DNA from: Cupriavidus laharis
GTDB taxonomy: Bacteria; Pseudomonadota; Gammaproteobacteria; Burkholderiales; Burkholderiaceae
Direction: 5' to 3'
Assembly (NCBI RefSeq): GCF_914271435.1
Contig: NZ_CAJZAI010000004.1
Span: forward strand, 464,744 to 528,743
Length of the DNA stretch: 64,000 bases
Numbering within the stretch: position 1 is the first letter of the stretch; every line of letters starts with the position of its first letter. The position numbers and the translations under genes were made by a program. This document shows positions 1 through 8,562 of this stretch, piece by piece. The notes below the pieces were generated by a model. It was not told the origin of the DNA. It saw nothing but the letters and a program-made list of their open reading frames with translations, and did not search any database.

Positions 1-141
1 CGAGGCGCGGCAGTCCTCCATGATCTCCAGTTCGTACTGCGAGTAGGCCTGCTGCGTGACAGTGGCAATGTCACCCCAGTCCTGGACGGTGGCCAGGCGG
101 TAGTGGAAGCGCGGAGAGGTCGGCGAAGGCAGGATGCTCAT
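1..141 (-). CDS. Probable GNAT-type acetyltransferase, N-terminal part only
   Basis: An open frame runs off the left edge of the window. It starts at an ATG at 141 and gives 47 residues beginning MSILPSPTSPRFHYRLATVQ. The segment FHYRLATVQDWGDIATV resembles the first strand and helix of GNAT N-acetyltransferases, where an R-x-A-T-x-x-D motif followed by an I-A helix is usual. No acetyl-CoA binding motif can be seen because the rest lies outside the window. No strong ribosome-binding site precedes the ATG, so the start is tentative. The reading frame has the GC-rich third positions typical of its neighbours. The family call is an inference from one short motif. Confidence 0.4.
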   Translation of the reverse strand, partial: MSILPSPTSPRFHYRLATVQDWGDIATVTQQAYSQYELEIMEDCRAS

Positions 142-241
142 GGTGCGGGGGCTCAGATGCCAGTGTTCATGTCCTGTCTGGATTGTAGGCCGTTCACTGC
201 GCGAGTGGAGCCATCGGCGGCTGCAGCGGTTGCACCATGCA

Positions 242-280
242 AACAGCCGGCAAATTCCCGCTGGGAAGCTGCCGGCTGTT
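242..280 (-). terminator. Hairpin downstream of ahpD, probable terminator
   Basis: An 11-bp perfect inverted repeat, AACAGCCGGCA (242-252) and TGCCGGCTGTT (270-280), has an inner TTCCC/GGGAA pairing in its loop. It lies just beyond the ahpD stop codon. On the minus strand it is followed by only three T residues, so termination may be partial. Confidence 0.5.
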
Positions 281-305
281 GTGGTAGCGCGTTTGTGCGC
301 TTGTC

Positions 306-827
306 TTACTGGGCGGCGATCACGTTGGCTGCCGCGGCGATCACCGCAGCAATGCGGCCGACGTCGCGCAGTTGCTGCGACGTCATGCCTTGCTCGTTCT
401 TGAGCAACTGGTAGTGCGATTTCACGCAGAAATGGCACTTGCCGACGATCGAGGCGGCCAACGCGTACATTTCGAAGCGGCGCTTGTCGACGCCGCCATG
501 GGTGGCGTATGCGTTCATGCGCAGGCCGGCCGGCTGGCTCGCCAGGTCCGGGTCGTCCGCCATCTCGACATACGGATACCAGACGTTGTTCATGCCCATC
601 AGCGCGGCGGCGGTCAGCGCGCCATTGACTTCCTCGGCAGACAGCACGCCGGCGTTGCGGATCGCATCCACGAGCACCTTGGACTGCGCAGCGAAGGCGG
701 CGGCCAGTGCCACGCCCACGGCGTCATTGCCCTCGAGCGAGGAGCGCGCGATGGTGCCGTCCACGTTGAGGCGGATGTCCTTGGCGTAGTCCGGGATAAG
801 ATTCTTAATCGTGCTAAGGAATTCCAT
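306..827 (-). CDS. ahpD: Alkyl hydroperoxidase AhpD (carboxymuconolactone decarboxylase family)
   Basis: 173 residues, the usual length for AhpD. The active-site CxxC is seen at Cys131-Cys134 within KCHFCVKSH, with His138 four residues on and Glu119 upstream. These match the proton-relay residues of the mycobacterial enzyme. In that family AhpD is a thiol-disulfide adaptor that passes electrons, via lipoamide, to the peroxiredoxin AhpC. It is encoded just downstream of ahpC on the same strand, 106 bp away, which fits a two-component cytosolic peroxide and peroxynitrite reductase. A hairpin with a T-run sits between the two genes, so ahpD is probably expressed at a lower level than ahpC. Identification is secure; the in vivo electron donor is inferred. 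Confidence 0.95.
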   Translation of the reverse strand: MEFLSTIKNLIPDYAKDIRLNVDGTIARSSLEGNDAVGVALAAAFAAQSKVLVDAIRNAGVLSAEEVNGALTAAALMGMNNVWYPYVEMADDPDLASQPAGLRMNAYATHGGVDKRRFEMYALAASIVGKCHFCVKSHYQLLKNEQGMTSQQLRDVGRIAAVIAAAANVIAAQ

Positions 828-852
828 TTAATTCTCCTATCGATCAGGGCTC

Positions 853-875
853 AAAAAACCCGCCTGCGCGGGTTT
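853..875 (-). terminator. Intrinsic terminator between ahpC and ahpD
   Basis: AAACCCGC (856-863), loop CTGC, GCGGGTTT (868-875). On the minus strand the stem is followed by a T-run made by the A residues at 853-858. A second hairpin, GCGGAGGG/CCCTCCGC at 879-899, lies immediately before it in the direction of transcription. Together they probably attenuate read-through from ahpC into ahpD. Confidence 0.6.
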
Positions 876-933
876 GGGGCGGAGGGGATGTCCCTCCGCG
901 AGTCGCCGTGAATGACCGGCGACCTTGCAGCAA

Positions 934-1482
934 TTACAGCGTTGCGCCGCCAACAGCACGGTTGCACGGGCACAGTTCGTCCGTTTGCAGACCGTCCAGG
1001 ATACGCAGCACTTCTTCCGGGTTGCGGCCGACGTTCAGGTTGTTGACCGAAACGTGCTGGATCACGTTGTGCGGGTCGACGATGAAGGTCGCGCGCAGGG
1101 CCACGCCGGCAGCCTGGTCACGCACGCCCAGCTGGTCCACCAGCGAGCCGGTCACGTCGGCGAATTGCCACTGGTTCAGCTTGTTCAGGTCCTTGTGCTC
1201 GCGGCGCCATGCCAGCTTCACGAACTCGTTGTCGGTCGAGCCGCCCAGCACGATCGCATCGCGGTCAGCGAAATCGCCGTTCAGCTTGGCGAATGCCACG
1301 ATTTCGGTCGGGCACACGAACGTGAAGTCCTTCGGGTAGAAGTAGATGATCTTCCACTTGCCTTCGAACGACTTTTCGGTGATGTCTTCGAAAGCCGACT
1401 GGCCGTTTTCCTCATGGTTGTTGAAACCCGGCTTGACGCCAACGACGTTGAAGGCTTCGAGCTTGTCACCAACGGTCTTCAT
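934..1482 (-). CDS. ahpC: Peroxiredoxin AhpC
   Basis: Thiol peroxidase that reduces hydrogen peroxide, organic peroxides and peroxynitrite in the cytoplasm. The start chosen is the ATG at 1482, giving 182 residues, because AGGAGA stands at the right distance upstream; a longer open frame to 1575 has no such site. The peroxidatic cysteine is Cys57 in FTFVCPTE. Two further cysteines, Cys171 and Cys173 in LCPCNR, are near the C-terminus. This three-cysteine pattern is that of the AhpC class that works with AhpD rather than AhpF, in line with the ahpD gene next door. A minus-strand CATAAT box at 1582-1587 is a possible -10 element. Just upstream of it lies a dyad, TTGA-N5-TCAA, at 1612-1624. Regulation by OxyR is likely by analogy, but I could not find a convincing OxyR site. 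Confidence 0.95.
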   Translation of the reverse strand: MKTVGDKLEAFNVVGVKPGFNNHEENGQSAFEDITEKSFEGKWKIIYFYPKDFTFVCPTEIVAFAKLNGDFADRDAIVLGGSTDNEFVKLAWRREHKDLNKLNQWQFADVTGSLVDQLGVRDQAAGVALRATFIVDPHNVIQHVSVNNLNVGRNPEEVLRILDGLQTDELCPCNRAVGGATL

Positions 1483-1744
1483 AGACTTCTCCTGATACGG
1501 TTGAAGAGAGAGTTTGTGCAAATGCGGGCAACTCTGCCGCCGGCCGGAGCCGGCGCTTTTGGTGCGCCGCGACAAGGCGAGATTATGCGTCAGGACGCAC
1601 TGCAGGGCTAATTGAAATTCTCAAACAGCCCGATAGGCGGCGCCGCATGGCGATCTTAATCGTCGCGCATGGCAGTTCGCGCAAGCGGGAAGTATGCCAC
1701 GGCCGGCCGCGTGGCTGGCGTGGCATGAACGGCACGCTGCCATG

Positions 1745-3052
1745 TCAGGCAGGGCGCAGCGCGGGCTGGCCGCCGCGCGCGCGGAAGATGATCAGGGTGG
1801 CGACCAGGCCGCATGCGGCGGCGAACATCAGCCACAGGCCCGGCGCGGCCTTGTTGCCGGTGGCGTGGATCAGGTAGGTGGACACGGCCGGCGTGAAGCC
1901 GCCGAACAGTGCCGTGGCCAGGCTGTATGCCAGCGAGAAACCGGCGGTGCGCACTGCGGGTGGCATGACCTCGGTCAGCGTGACCACCATCGCACCGTTA
2001 TAGCTGCCATACAGGAAGGACAGCCACAGTTCGACCATCAGCAGGCGCGAGAACGAGGGCTCGGCCACCAGCCACGACACGGCGGGATAGACGGTGAGCA
2101 GCGTGGCCGCGGTGAAGAACACAAGCAGCGGCTTGCGGCCGATGCGGTCGGACAGCGCGCCCATCACCGGCAGCCAGATGAAGTTCGACAGGCCCACGCA
2201 CATGGTGACGATCAGGTTGTCGACGTCACCGAGCTTGAGCACTGTCTTGCCGAAGGTGGGTGTGTAGGCGGTGATCATGTAGAACGACACCGTGGTCATC
2301 ACGACCATCATGCAGCCGGCCACGATGATGCGCCAGTTCTCGGCCATGGAGCGGTAGATCTCGCGCACGGTCGGGCGATGCTTGCGAGCCTTGAATTCCT
2401 CGGTCTCTTCCAGCGAGCGGCGGATCAGGAACAGGAACGGCACGATCAGGCAACCGATCAGGAACGGCACGCGCCAGCCCCAGTCATCCATCTGCTGCGG
2501 TGCCAGCGTGGCATGCAGGATCACGCCGAGCAGGCCGGCGAAGATCACCGCGACCTGCTGGCTGGCCGATTGCCAGCTCACGTAGAAGCCCTTGCGGCCC
2601 GGCGTGGCGATTTCCGACAGGTAAACCGAGACGCCGCCCAGTTCCACGCCGGCCGAGAAGCCTTGCAGCAGGCGGCCGGCCAGCACCAGCAGCGGCGCTG
2701 CCACGCCGATCGACGCATAGCCCGGCACGCACGCGATCAGCAGCGTACCTAGCGCCATCAGCGCGAGCGTGACGATCAGGCCCTTGCGGCGGCCGTGGTG
2801 GTCGATGTACGCGCCCAGCACGATGGCGCCCAGCGGGCGCATCAGGAAGCCGGCGCCGAAGGTGGCCAGCGACAGCATCAGCGAGGCGAACTCGTCGCCG
2901 CTGGGGAAGAAGGTCCTGGCAATGGCCGCGGCATAGAAGCCGTACACCATGAAGTCATACATTTCCAGGAAGTTGCCGCTGACCACGCGGAACACGGTCT
3001 TGAATCCGTGCTGCCCGTGCTGCTGGCCGGAGGTTTGGGAGGTCTCTGACAT
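1745..3052 (-). CDS. MFS metabolite:proton symporter (citrate/tricarballylate type)
   Basis: Inner-membrane transporter of 435 residues with about 12 hydrophobic segments. The MHS (metabolite:H+ symporter) signature is clear: [20 protein letters not shown] in the first segment, [20 protein letters not shown] in the loop between segments 2 and 3, and [15 protein letters not shown] in the fourth. The closest relatives I recognise are bacterial citrate and tricarballylate symporters, so a tricarboxylate or similar organic acid is the likely substrate. The start at 3052 (MSETSQ) is preferred over 3118 because it has a purine-rich GAGAGAGAC upstream and a polar cytosolic N-terminus normal for the family. 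The gene stands alone, downstream of envZ on the same strand, with about 220 bp between them that hold no recognisable gene. Substrate is inferred. Confidence 0.85.
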   Translation of the reverse strand: MSETSQTSGQQHGQHGFKTVFRVVSGNFLEMYDFMVYGFYAAAIARTFFPSGDEFASLMLSLATFGAGFLMRPLGAIVLGAYIDHHGRRKGLIVTLALMALGTLLIACVPGYASIGVAAPLLVLAGRLLQGFSAGVELGGVSVYLSEIATPGRKGFYVSWQSASQQVAVIFAGLLGVILHATLAPQQMDDWGWRVPFLIGCLIVPFLFLIRRSLEETEEFKARKHRPTVREIYRSMAENWRIIVAGCMMVVMTTVSFYMITAYTPTFGKTVLKLGDVDNLIVTMCVGLSNFIWLPVMGALSDRIGRKPLLVFFTAATLLTVYPAVSWLVAEPSFSRLLMVELWLSFLYGSYNGAMVVTLTEVMPPAVRTAGFSLAYSLATALFGGFTPAVSTYLIHATGNKAAPGLWLMFAAACGLVATLIIFRARGGQPALRPA

Positions 3053-3271
3053 GGCTGTCTCTCTCGGACACCGCCGGTGGGTTCCGGCGCATGGTTGTTC
3101 AGTGAGCCAGCCAGGCATGGGGAGGAGTCAGCAGGCGTCGCCGTGGCTGGGAGGATGCGCTTGCATCGGCCCTGCTGACCGGCGCCAGTGTGCGCCGCGA
3201 CGCTGTCAATGCCCTGTCAAAGACCTTTCAGATCGCTATCAGTAACTGTCGAAAACCTGTCAGTGGATTTC

Positions 3272-4621
3272 TCAGGCGCGTCGGAAGCAGGCACTGACCA
3301 CCAGGCCCGTGTTCGGCGCCGAGCGGTTGGACAGCACGAGCCGCCCGCCATTGCGCTGCAGGATACGGTTAACGATCGACATGCCGAGGCCCGCCCCCTT
3401 GGCTTCGCTGCGCGCGCTGTCCAGGCGATAGAAGGGGCGGGTCAGCAGCGAGAGCTGCGTCTCGGGCACGCCCTTGCCGTTGTCCGCCACGGTGAGCACG
3501 GCATCCTTGTCATCGAGCTTCGTGGTGATTTCGACTTCAGCGATGCCGGTCTCGTCGTTCTTGGCATAGCGGCGCGCGTTTTCGACCAGGTTGTCCAGAA
3601 TGCGCTGGACCTCCATGCGATTGGCCACGGCCATGACCGGCTCGGTGGCGCGCACCTGCACCCGCACGTCGTCGTGCGCGGCGTAGACACCCACTGCATC
3701 GTTGACCAGCGCCGACAGGTCGACCGGCTCCACCATCTCGAGCGGCGGCCGCGCATAGTTCAGGAACTGGCCGATGATGGCATCCATCTGCTCGATGTCG
3801 GTGATCATCGCTTCGCGCGTGGCGTTGTCCGCCGGGGACATCTCGGTTTCCAGGCGCAGGCGCGTGAGCGGCGTGCGCAGGTCGTGCGAGATGCCGGCCA
3901 GCATGACCGCGCGGTCGTCGTCGAGCTGGCGCAGGTCGCGCACCATCTGGTTGAAGCTGTGGTTGGCCAGTGCCACTTCGCTGGCGCCATGCTCAGGCAG
4001 CAATGGCGGGTCGCCGCCCGCACCGATCTCGCGCGCGGCGTTGGCCAGGCGCTTGAGCGGGTAGTTGACGCGCGCGGTAATGAACGCGGCGCCGATGATC
4101 GACAGCAGCAATGCCGCAATACTCCACCATAGCCACTGGATGCCGGACACGCGCTCGAAACGCTCCGGACTGATCGCGACCCAGTAGTCGTCGCCCTCGA
4201 TCTCGAAGCTGACCCATACCCCCGGAATATCGTTGACGGTGGTGGCAAGCACCGTGTCCTCGCCTAGCCGGCTGCGGATTTCCTGCTGCACGAGCTGGGT
4301 CAGGAACGGGTTGGCGGTAGGCGCAGCGAAATCGTCGTCTTTTTCGCGCGGATAAACCTTGATGCCTTCGTTCTGCACAAGGTCAAGCAGCAGGAAACGG
4401 CGCCGGGCCGGATCCGAATAGAGCAGGGCCGCGCGCGTGAGCTTGACCACGCTGACTACCTGCATGGCGATCTGCTGCGCGCGCGGGGCGCGCTCGAACA
4501 GCCGGTAGCTCTGGAACCAGATGCCCAGCGAAATGGCCAGCAGGAGCGCGATCAGCATGAAGGTCCGCCAGAACAGCGAACCAAAGAAACGCGTGGCCGT
4601 ACGGCCAATGACGGTCGGCAC
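3272..4621 (-). CDS. envZ: Osmosensor-type histidine kinase EnvZ
   Basis: 449 residues. Transmembrane segment 1 spans about residues 20-36 and segment 2 about 163-183, enclosing a periplasmic sensor domain of about 125 residues. A HAMP linker follows at about 184-236. The H-box AGISHDLRTPLTRLRLE puts the phosphorylated histidine at His246 and is almost the E. coli EnvZ sequence. The N-box (DNLVENARRYA), the G1 box (ADNGKGVP) and the G2 box (GAGLGMSIV) form the ATP-binding domain. It should phosphorylate and dephosphorylate OmpR, whose gene lies directly upstream with 22 bp between, forming an ompR-envZ operon. The signal sensed is not deducible from the sequence. Confidence 0.95.
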   Translation of the reverse strand: MPTVIGRTATRFFGSLFWRTFMLIALLLAISLGIWFQSYRLFERAPRAQQIAMQVVSVVKLTRAALLYSDPARRRFLLLDLVQNEGIKVYPREKDDDFAAPTANPFLTQLVQQEIRSRLGEDTVLATTVNDIPGVWVSFEIEGDDYWVAISPERFERVSGIQWLWWSIAALLLSIIGAAFITARVNYPLKRLANAAREIGAGGDPPLLPEHGASEVALANHSFNQMVRDLRQLDDDRAVMLAGISHDLRTPLTRLRLETEMSPADNATREAMITDIEQMDAIIGQFLNYARPPLEMVEPVDLSALVNDAVGVYAAHDDVRVQVRATEPVMAVANRMEVQRILDNLVENARRYAKNDETGIAEVEITTKLDDKDAVLTVADNGKGVPETQLSLLTRPFYRLDSARSEAKGAGLGMSIVNRILQRNGGRLVLSNRSAPNTGLVVSACFRRA

Positions 4622-4643
4622 GATGGTAGCGCGGCCGACCGGT

Positions 4644-5366
4644 TTACTTCACGCCATCGGGAATGAACACATAGCCCAGGCCCCACACCGTCTGGATAAA
4701 GCGCGGGTTGCTCGGATCGGGCTCGATCAGCTTGCGCAGGCGCGAAATCTGCACGTCCAGGCTGCGGTCGAACACTTCGTATTCGCGGCCGCGCGCCATT
4801 TCCATCAGCTTTTCGCGCGACAGTGGCTGGCGGGGATGGCGGGCAAAAACCTTGAGCACGGAAAACTCGCCCGTGGTCAGTGTGATTTCCTCGTCGTTCT
4901 TGGTCAGCGTGCGGGTGGCCAGGTTCAGCACGAAATCGCCGAAGGCAAAGGTCTCGGGCGTTTCCGACGGTGCGCCGGGCACTTCGGCCGGCCCCTTGCG
5001 GCGCAGCACGGCATGGATGCGGGCAATCAGCTCGCGCGGGTTGAACGGCTTGGGCAGGTAGTCGTCGGCGCCCATTTCCAGGCCGACGATGCGGTCGACG
5101 TCCTCGCCCTTGGCGGTCAGCATGATGATCGGCGTCTGGTCGTTGGCGCCACGCAGGCGGCGGCAGATGGACAGGCCGTCTTCGCCGGGCATCATCAGGT
5201 CAAGCACCAGCAGGTCGAAGCGCTCGCGCAGCCAGAGCTTGTTCATGGCGGTGGCATTCTCCGCCACCAGTACCGTAAAACCCTGTTCGCCCAGGTAGCG
5301 GCGCAGCAGATCGCGCAGGCGCGGGTCGTCGTCCACGACGAGAATCTTGTGGCTGGTATTTTCCAT
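4644..5366 (-). CDS. ompR: Response regulator OmpR
   Basis: 240 residues, the standard size. The receiver domain covers about 1-120, with the acidic pocket at Asp12-Asp13, the phosphoacceptor Asp56 in LLVLDLMMPGEDG, and the conserved lysine in LPKPFNPREL. A winged-helix DNA-binding domain follows at about 145-235, with the RSLDVQISRLRKLIE recognition region and the wing GLGYVF near the end. It is the first gene of the ompR-envZ unit. In enterobacteria OmpR controls porin and envelope genes; the regulon here is unknown. The region upstream (5367-5642) separates it from a divergent small gene and must hold its promoter, but I see no clear boxes. Confidence 0.95.
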   Translation of the reverse strand: MENTSHKILVVDDDPRLRDLLRRYLGEQGFTVLVAENATAMNKLWLRERFDLLVLDLMMPGEDGLSICRRLRGANDQTPIIMLTAKGEDVDRIVGLEMGADDYLPKPFNPRELIARIHAVLRRKGPAEVPGAPSETPETFAFGDFVLNLATRTLTKNDEEITLTTGEFSVLKVFARHPRQPLSREKLMEMARGREYEVFDRSLDVQISRLRKLIEPDPSNPRFIQTVWGLGYVFIPDGVK

Positions 5367-5642
5367 GGCGGTATCTTAGCGACTATCGCTTTCGCTCAAA
5401 ATGGCTTAACAAAACGTTACATACTTTACCCTGACGTATGGCGGCATGCACGAACCCTGCCATTACACTGCCGCATACCGTCTTTCGCGCACTGCCATAT
5501 TCCGGTCGGAGTTGGTATTGCACCGGATTATCTGCGGCCAGCTGCATATTGCATTGCGGCGACTGCGCGGACGGGGTACCGAATTTCCGGCTTCAGGCAG
5601 TCCATGCGGCTGCAAATCCCGAAGCCCAAAACGCCATTATCA

Positions 5643-5996
5643 ATGAAAGTGAACCGTAACCGGCATGGGCTGACCTTGCACGGCGCCGCTGGCGCCTGTC
5701 TGGTGCTCGCCGGTACGGCGCTGTGGCTGTGTGCGGCGCCACGGCCGGCCTGCGCCCAGTCGGCCGGCATGGCCAACCTGCTGCACGGGCATGAGCGCCC
5801 ATCCACCCACGCCAGCGAAGCCGGCGCCGGCCAGCGCGAGGCCCGCGCCCGCGCCGAACGCCACCGGGCCGAACAGCGCGAGGCCGAGCGCAGCGGTCGC
5901 CAGGGCCGTTCAGGCTCCAGCCTGTCGCCGGACGAGCGCCGCAAGCTGCGCCAGAACCTCTACGACCTGGGGCGCGAGATGTACCAGGGCGGCTGA
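5643..5996 (+). CDS. Small secreted arginine/glutamate-rich protein, unknown function
   Basis: 117 residues. The N-terminus has a classical signal peptide: basic residues, then a hydrophobic stretch around 12-31 (GACLVLAGTALWLCAA), then a probable cleavage after ACA-QS. The mature part is low complexity and highly charged, with an alternating Arg/Glu/Ala region at about 65-85, and it ends in an amphipathic segment LSPDERRKLRQNLYDLGREM. Nearly every codon ends in G or C, which supports real coding. The ATG at 5643 has no good ribosome-binding site; an upstream in-frame ATG near 5604 is the alternative. It is divergent from ompR, so control by OmpR is possible but unproven. I do not recognise a family. 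Confidence 0.65.
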   Translation: MKVNRNRHGLTLHGAAGACLVLAGTALWLCAAPRPACAQSAGMANLLHGHERPSTHASEAGAGQREARARAERHRAEQREAERSGRQGRSGSSLSPDERRKLRQNLYDLGREMYQGG

Positions 5997-6019
5997 CGCC
6001 GCCGGACGGCTTCGCCCAT

Positions 6020-7285
6020 TCAGGCCTGCTGCTGGAAGTGCCGCAAGAAGTCCACAAAGACCTCGGCGGCCAGCTGCGCGTCTTCGGCGGTGATGGTTTC
6101 CAGCGGGTTATGGCTGATACCGCCGTTTCCGCAACGCACGAACAGCATGGCGACGTCAGTGATGCGCTGCATCATCATGGCGTCGTGCCCCGCGCCGGAC
6201 GGCAGTTCGAACGCGCGCAGCCCGCGCTTGCGCAGCACTGCGCCGAACTGGTCCATCAGCCAGCGCGCGCACGGCGCGTTGTCGACCGGCTTGACCCGAT
6301 CCACCTGGGCGGACAGGCCGCGCCGCGCCGCGATCTGCTGGATGCCGGCGACGATGTCGGCAATGGCGGCTTCGCGGATGCCGTCCTCGCCAGCGCGGAT
6401 GTCCATCGAAAAGGTGCAGGCAGCGGGAATGACATTGCTCGACCCATCTGGCACCTGCAGCTGGCCTGCGGTGCCAACCAGGGTCGGGACAGCGCTGCAT
6501 CGCGACTCCACCAGCAGGATCATCTCGGCGGCGCCGGCAGCGGCGTCCCGGCGCATGCCCATCGGCGTGGTGCCGGCATGGCTGGCCTGTCCCTCGACGC
6601 GCACCTGGAAGCGGCTGCTGCCGGCGATCTGCGTCACGACGCCGAGCGGCAGGCCCTTGTCCAGCAGCACCGGTCCCTGTTCGATGTGGACTTCGACAAA
6701 GCCGAGCAAGGTGGTCGGGTCCACGGCGGCAGCCTGCAGTGCCGCGAGTTCACCGTTGCCGGGCAGGTCGGAGGCGGCTAGCGCCTCGCGCATCGTTATC
6801 CCGTCGGCATCCGTGCGGACCAGCAGCGCCGGATCGAAGCGGCCGGCGAGCACGCTGCTGGCCAGGAAGCTGGTCTTGAAGCGCAGGCCTTCCTCTTCGG
6901 CGAAGCCGACGACATCGAGGTGGTAGGGCAGGCGGATGCCCGCCTCATTGAGCGCGCCGACTACGGCGATCGGCAGCAGGATGCCGAGGCGACCGTCATA
7001 GCGCCCGCCATTGCGCACGGTGTCGAAGTGCGAGCCGGTCATCAGCACGCGCGCGTCGCCGCCGGCAGCCGGGTCCGCGGCATACCGGCCGATCACGTTG
7101 CCGATGGCGTCGATGCGCACCTGCATGCCGGCTGCTTCCATCCATTGCGCGAGCAGGGCCTGGGTGGACCGGTGCGCAGGCGTGAGGAAAGCGCAGGTGA
7201 GACCGCCTTCCATGTCGGAGAACTGGGCGAGCGCTTCGGCGCGGTCAAGGATGCTCTGTCCGAGCGGGTGGAGGTTCCGGGTCAT
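6020..7285 (-). CDS. M20-family amidohydrolase (allantoate / N-carbamoyl-L-amino acid hydrolase type)
   Basis: 421 residues from the ATG at 7285; the frame stays open to 7324, but the extra residues do not fit the family. The zinc-binding motifs of peptidase family M20 are visible: GSHFDTVRNGGRYDG (His and Asp ligands), the catalytic Glu pair in FAEEEGLRF, and a C-terminal histidine in NGGISHNPLE. The dimerisation-domain motif GQASHAGTTPMGMRRDA is typical of allantoate amidohydrolases and carbamoyl-amino-acid hydrolases. It probably releases ammonia and CO2 from a ureido compound in the cytosol, in purine or pyrimidine catabolism. No other purine-degradation gene is near, so the exact substrate cannot be assigned. 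Confidence 0.85.
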   Translation of the reverse strand: MTRNLHPLGQSILDRAEALAQFSDMEGGLTCAFLTPAHRSTQALLAQWMEAAGMQVRIDAIGNVIGRYAADPAAGGDARVLMTGSHFDTVRNGGRYDGRLGILLPIAVVGALNEAGIRLPYHLDVVGFAEEEGLRFKTSFLASSVLAGRFDPALLVRTDADGITMREALAASDLPGNGELAALQAAAVDPTTLLGFVEVHIEQGPVLLDKGLPLGVVTQIAGSSRFQVRVEGQASHAGTTPMGMRRDAAAGAAEMILLVESRCSAVPTLVGTAGQLQVPDGSSNVIPAACTFSMDIRAGEDGIREAAIADIVAGIQQIAARRGLSAQVDRVKPVDNAPCARWLMDQFGAVLRKRGLRAFELPSGAGHDAMMMQRITDVAMLFVRCGNGGISHNPLETITAEDAQLAAEVFVDFLRHFQQQA

Positions 7286-7375
7286 GGCTGCTGTGATGTA
7301 CGGCGCGGTGCAAGGGCAAAACATCGCGGCAGACCGGAACGCGGGCGGCCCGCCGGGTGAATGGGTTTCAGCGAC

Positions 7376-8212
7376 TTAGCTGTTGCGCACCCACGTCTTC
7401 CAGGCGATCCACAGCTTGCGCAACGGCGTGAGCGCAATACGCTGGCTCAGCACCTGGAAGTCGCTGCGCTCGATTTCGTCGAGCAGGGCATGGTAGATGG
7501 CTCCCATCAGCAGGCCGGCGCGCTGGGCGCGGCGGTCCTGGCGCGGCAGCAGTTCCAGCGCTTCGCGGTACAGCGTGCGGGCGCGTCCGGCGTGATACTG
7601 CATCAGCGCGACAAAGCGCTCGGAGTGCTTGCCCTGCAGGATATCCGAAGCCGGCACCTGGAAGCGCTGCAGCGTGTCCACCGGCAGGTAGATGCGGCCG
7701 CGGCGGGCGTCCTCGCCCACGTCACGCAGGATGTTGACCAGTTGCAGTGACAGGCCGAGCTTCTCGGCAAATACCAGCGTGCGGGGGTCGGAGTAACCGA
7801 ACAGCCGTGCACTGAGCGTTCCCACCACGCCGGCCACGCAGTGGCAATAGCGGTTCAGGCCGGCTTCGTCGAGATAGCGGCTCTGGGTCAGGTCCATTTC
7901 CATGCCGTCCAGAACCTCGGACATTTCGGCATGCGGCAGGCCGGCGGCCTTGACGTGCGGGCGCAGGGCCTGCGTGACGGGATGGGTCGGTTCGCCTTCG
8001 AACAGCCGGCGCAGCTCGCCGCGCCACCAGTCCAGCTGCTGGTGGGCCAGGCCGGGGTCATGGGTATCATCGACCACATCGTCGACCTCACGGCACCAGG
8101 CGTAGAGTGCCGTGATGGCGCGCCGGCGCTCCGGCGGCAGGAACAGGAAGCTGTAATAGAAGCTGGAGCCGCTCTGGGCGACTTTCTCTTGGCAATACTG
8201 ATCGGGCGTCAC
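7376..8212 (-). CDS. hpnD: Presqualene diphosphate synthase HpnD
   Basis: 278 residues, squalene/phytoene synthase family. Both diphosphate-binding aspartate motifs are present: CREVDDVVDDTHD near residue 40-50 and NILRDVGEDARRGRIYLP near residue 160-175. The N-terminal QYCQEKVAQSGSSFYYSFLFLP is characteristic of the HpnD branch, which joins two farnesyl diphosphates into presqualene diphosphate for hopanoid or squalene synthesis. The usual partners HpnC, HpnE and squalene-hopene cyclase are not in this window. It is co-directional with the amidohydrolase gene, 90 bp upstream of it. A phytoene-synthase activity is the less likely alternative. Confidence 0.85.
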   Translation of the reverse strand: MTPDQYCQEKVAQSGSSFYYSFLFLPPERRRAITALYAWCREVDDVVDDTHDPGLAHQQLDWWRGELRRLFEGEPTHPVTQALRPHVKAAGLPHAEMSEVLDGMEMDLTQSRYLDEAGLNRYCHCVAGVVGTLSARLFGYSDPRTLVFAEKLGLSLQLVNILRDVGEDARRGRIYLPVDTLQRFQVPASDILQGKHSERFVALMQYHAGRARTLYREALELLPRQDRRAQRAGLLMGAIYHALLDEIERSDFQVLSQRIALTPLRKLWIAWKTWVRNS

Positions 8213-8562
8213 GCCGGTCTCGGTCTGGTGAGAGGTGTGGGGAAATGCGGGCGGCGTCAGGGCCTGGCGGCGGGCCGGATTGTAGCATTGCCCTGCTGCG
8301 GGCCCGGGTGTTCACCCGGCTGCACCCCGGGCGGAGCCGCCTGGCATATTTGGCGCGGTTCATCCGTCTAGAGGGAAGGTTCGGTGGTCATTCCGGCCGT
8401 TTCGTCGCCCGGCGTTTGACGCACCTGAGGGGGGTCGCTATATTGCTGACCGGCCAGTTATTAATTGCCCGCGCATATCCGTTGTCCTGCTGATTGTGCT
8501 TCACAGGGCGTCTGAGCCGGCCGCGCCAGCCTCTCCCACGTTGTTCGATTCGCTGCTTATCC
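8213..8562. other. Intergenic region holding the RND operon promoter
   Basis: No credible gene lies here. It separates divergent hpnD and the RND operon. It holds the promoter given separately at 8416-8444 and, just downstream of it, an imperfect palindrome CTGACCGGCCAG at about 8445-8456 that could be a repressor site. Confidence 0.5.
8416..8444 (+). promoter_or_regulatory. Sigma-70 promoter of the RND efflux operon
   Basis: TTGACG (8416-8421), a 17-bp spacer and TATATT (8439-8444) form a near-consensus housekeeping promoter. Transcription would begin near 8451, about 110 nt before the adaptor gene, overlapping the imperfect palindrome CTGACCGGCCAG. Confidence 0.65.

Noticed and set aside
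1582..1640. Possible OxyR site upstream of ahpC
   Set aside because: Only a TTGA-N5-TCAA dyad and one GATAGG are seen; the four-part ATAG/CTAT spacing of OxyR sites is absent.
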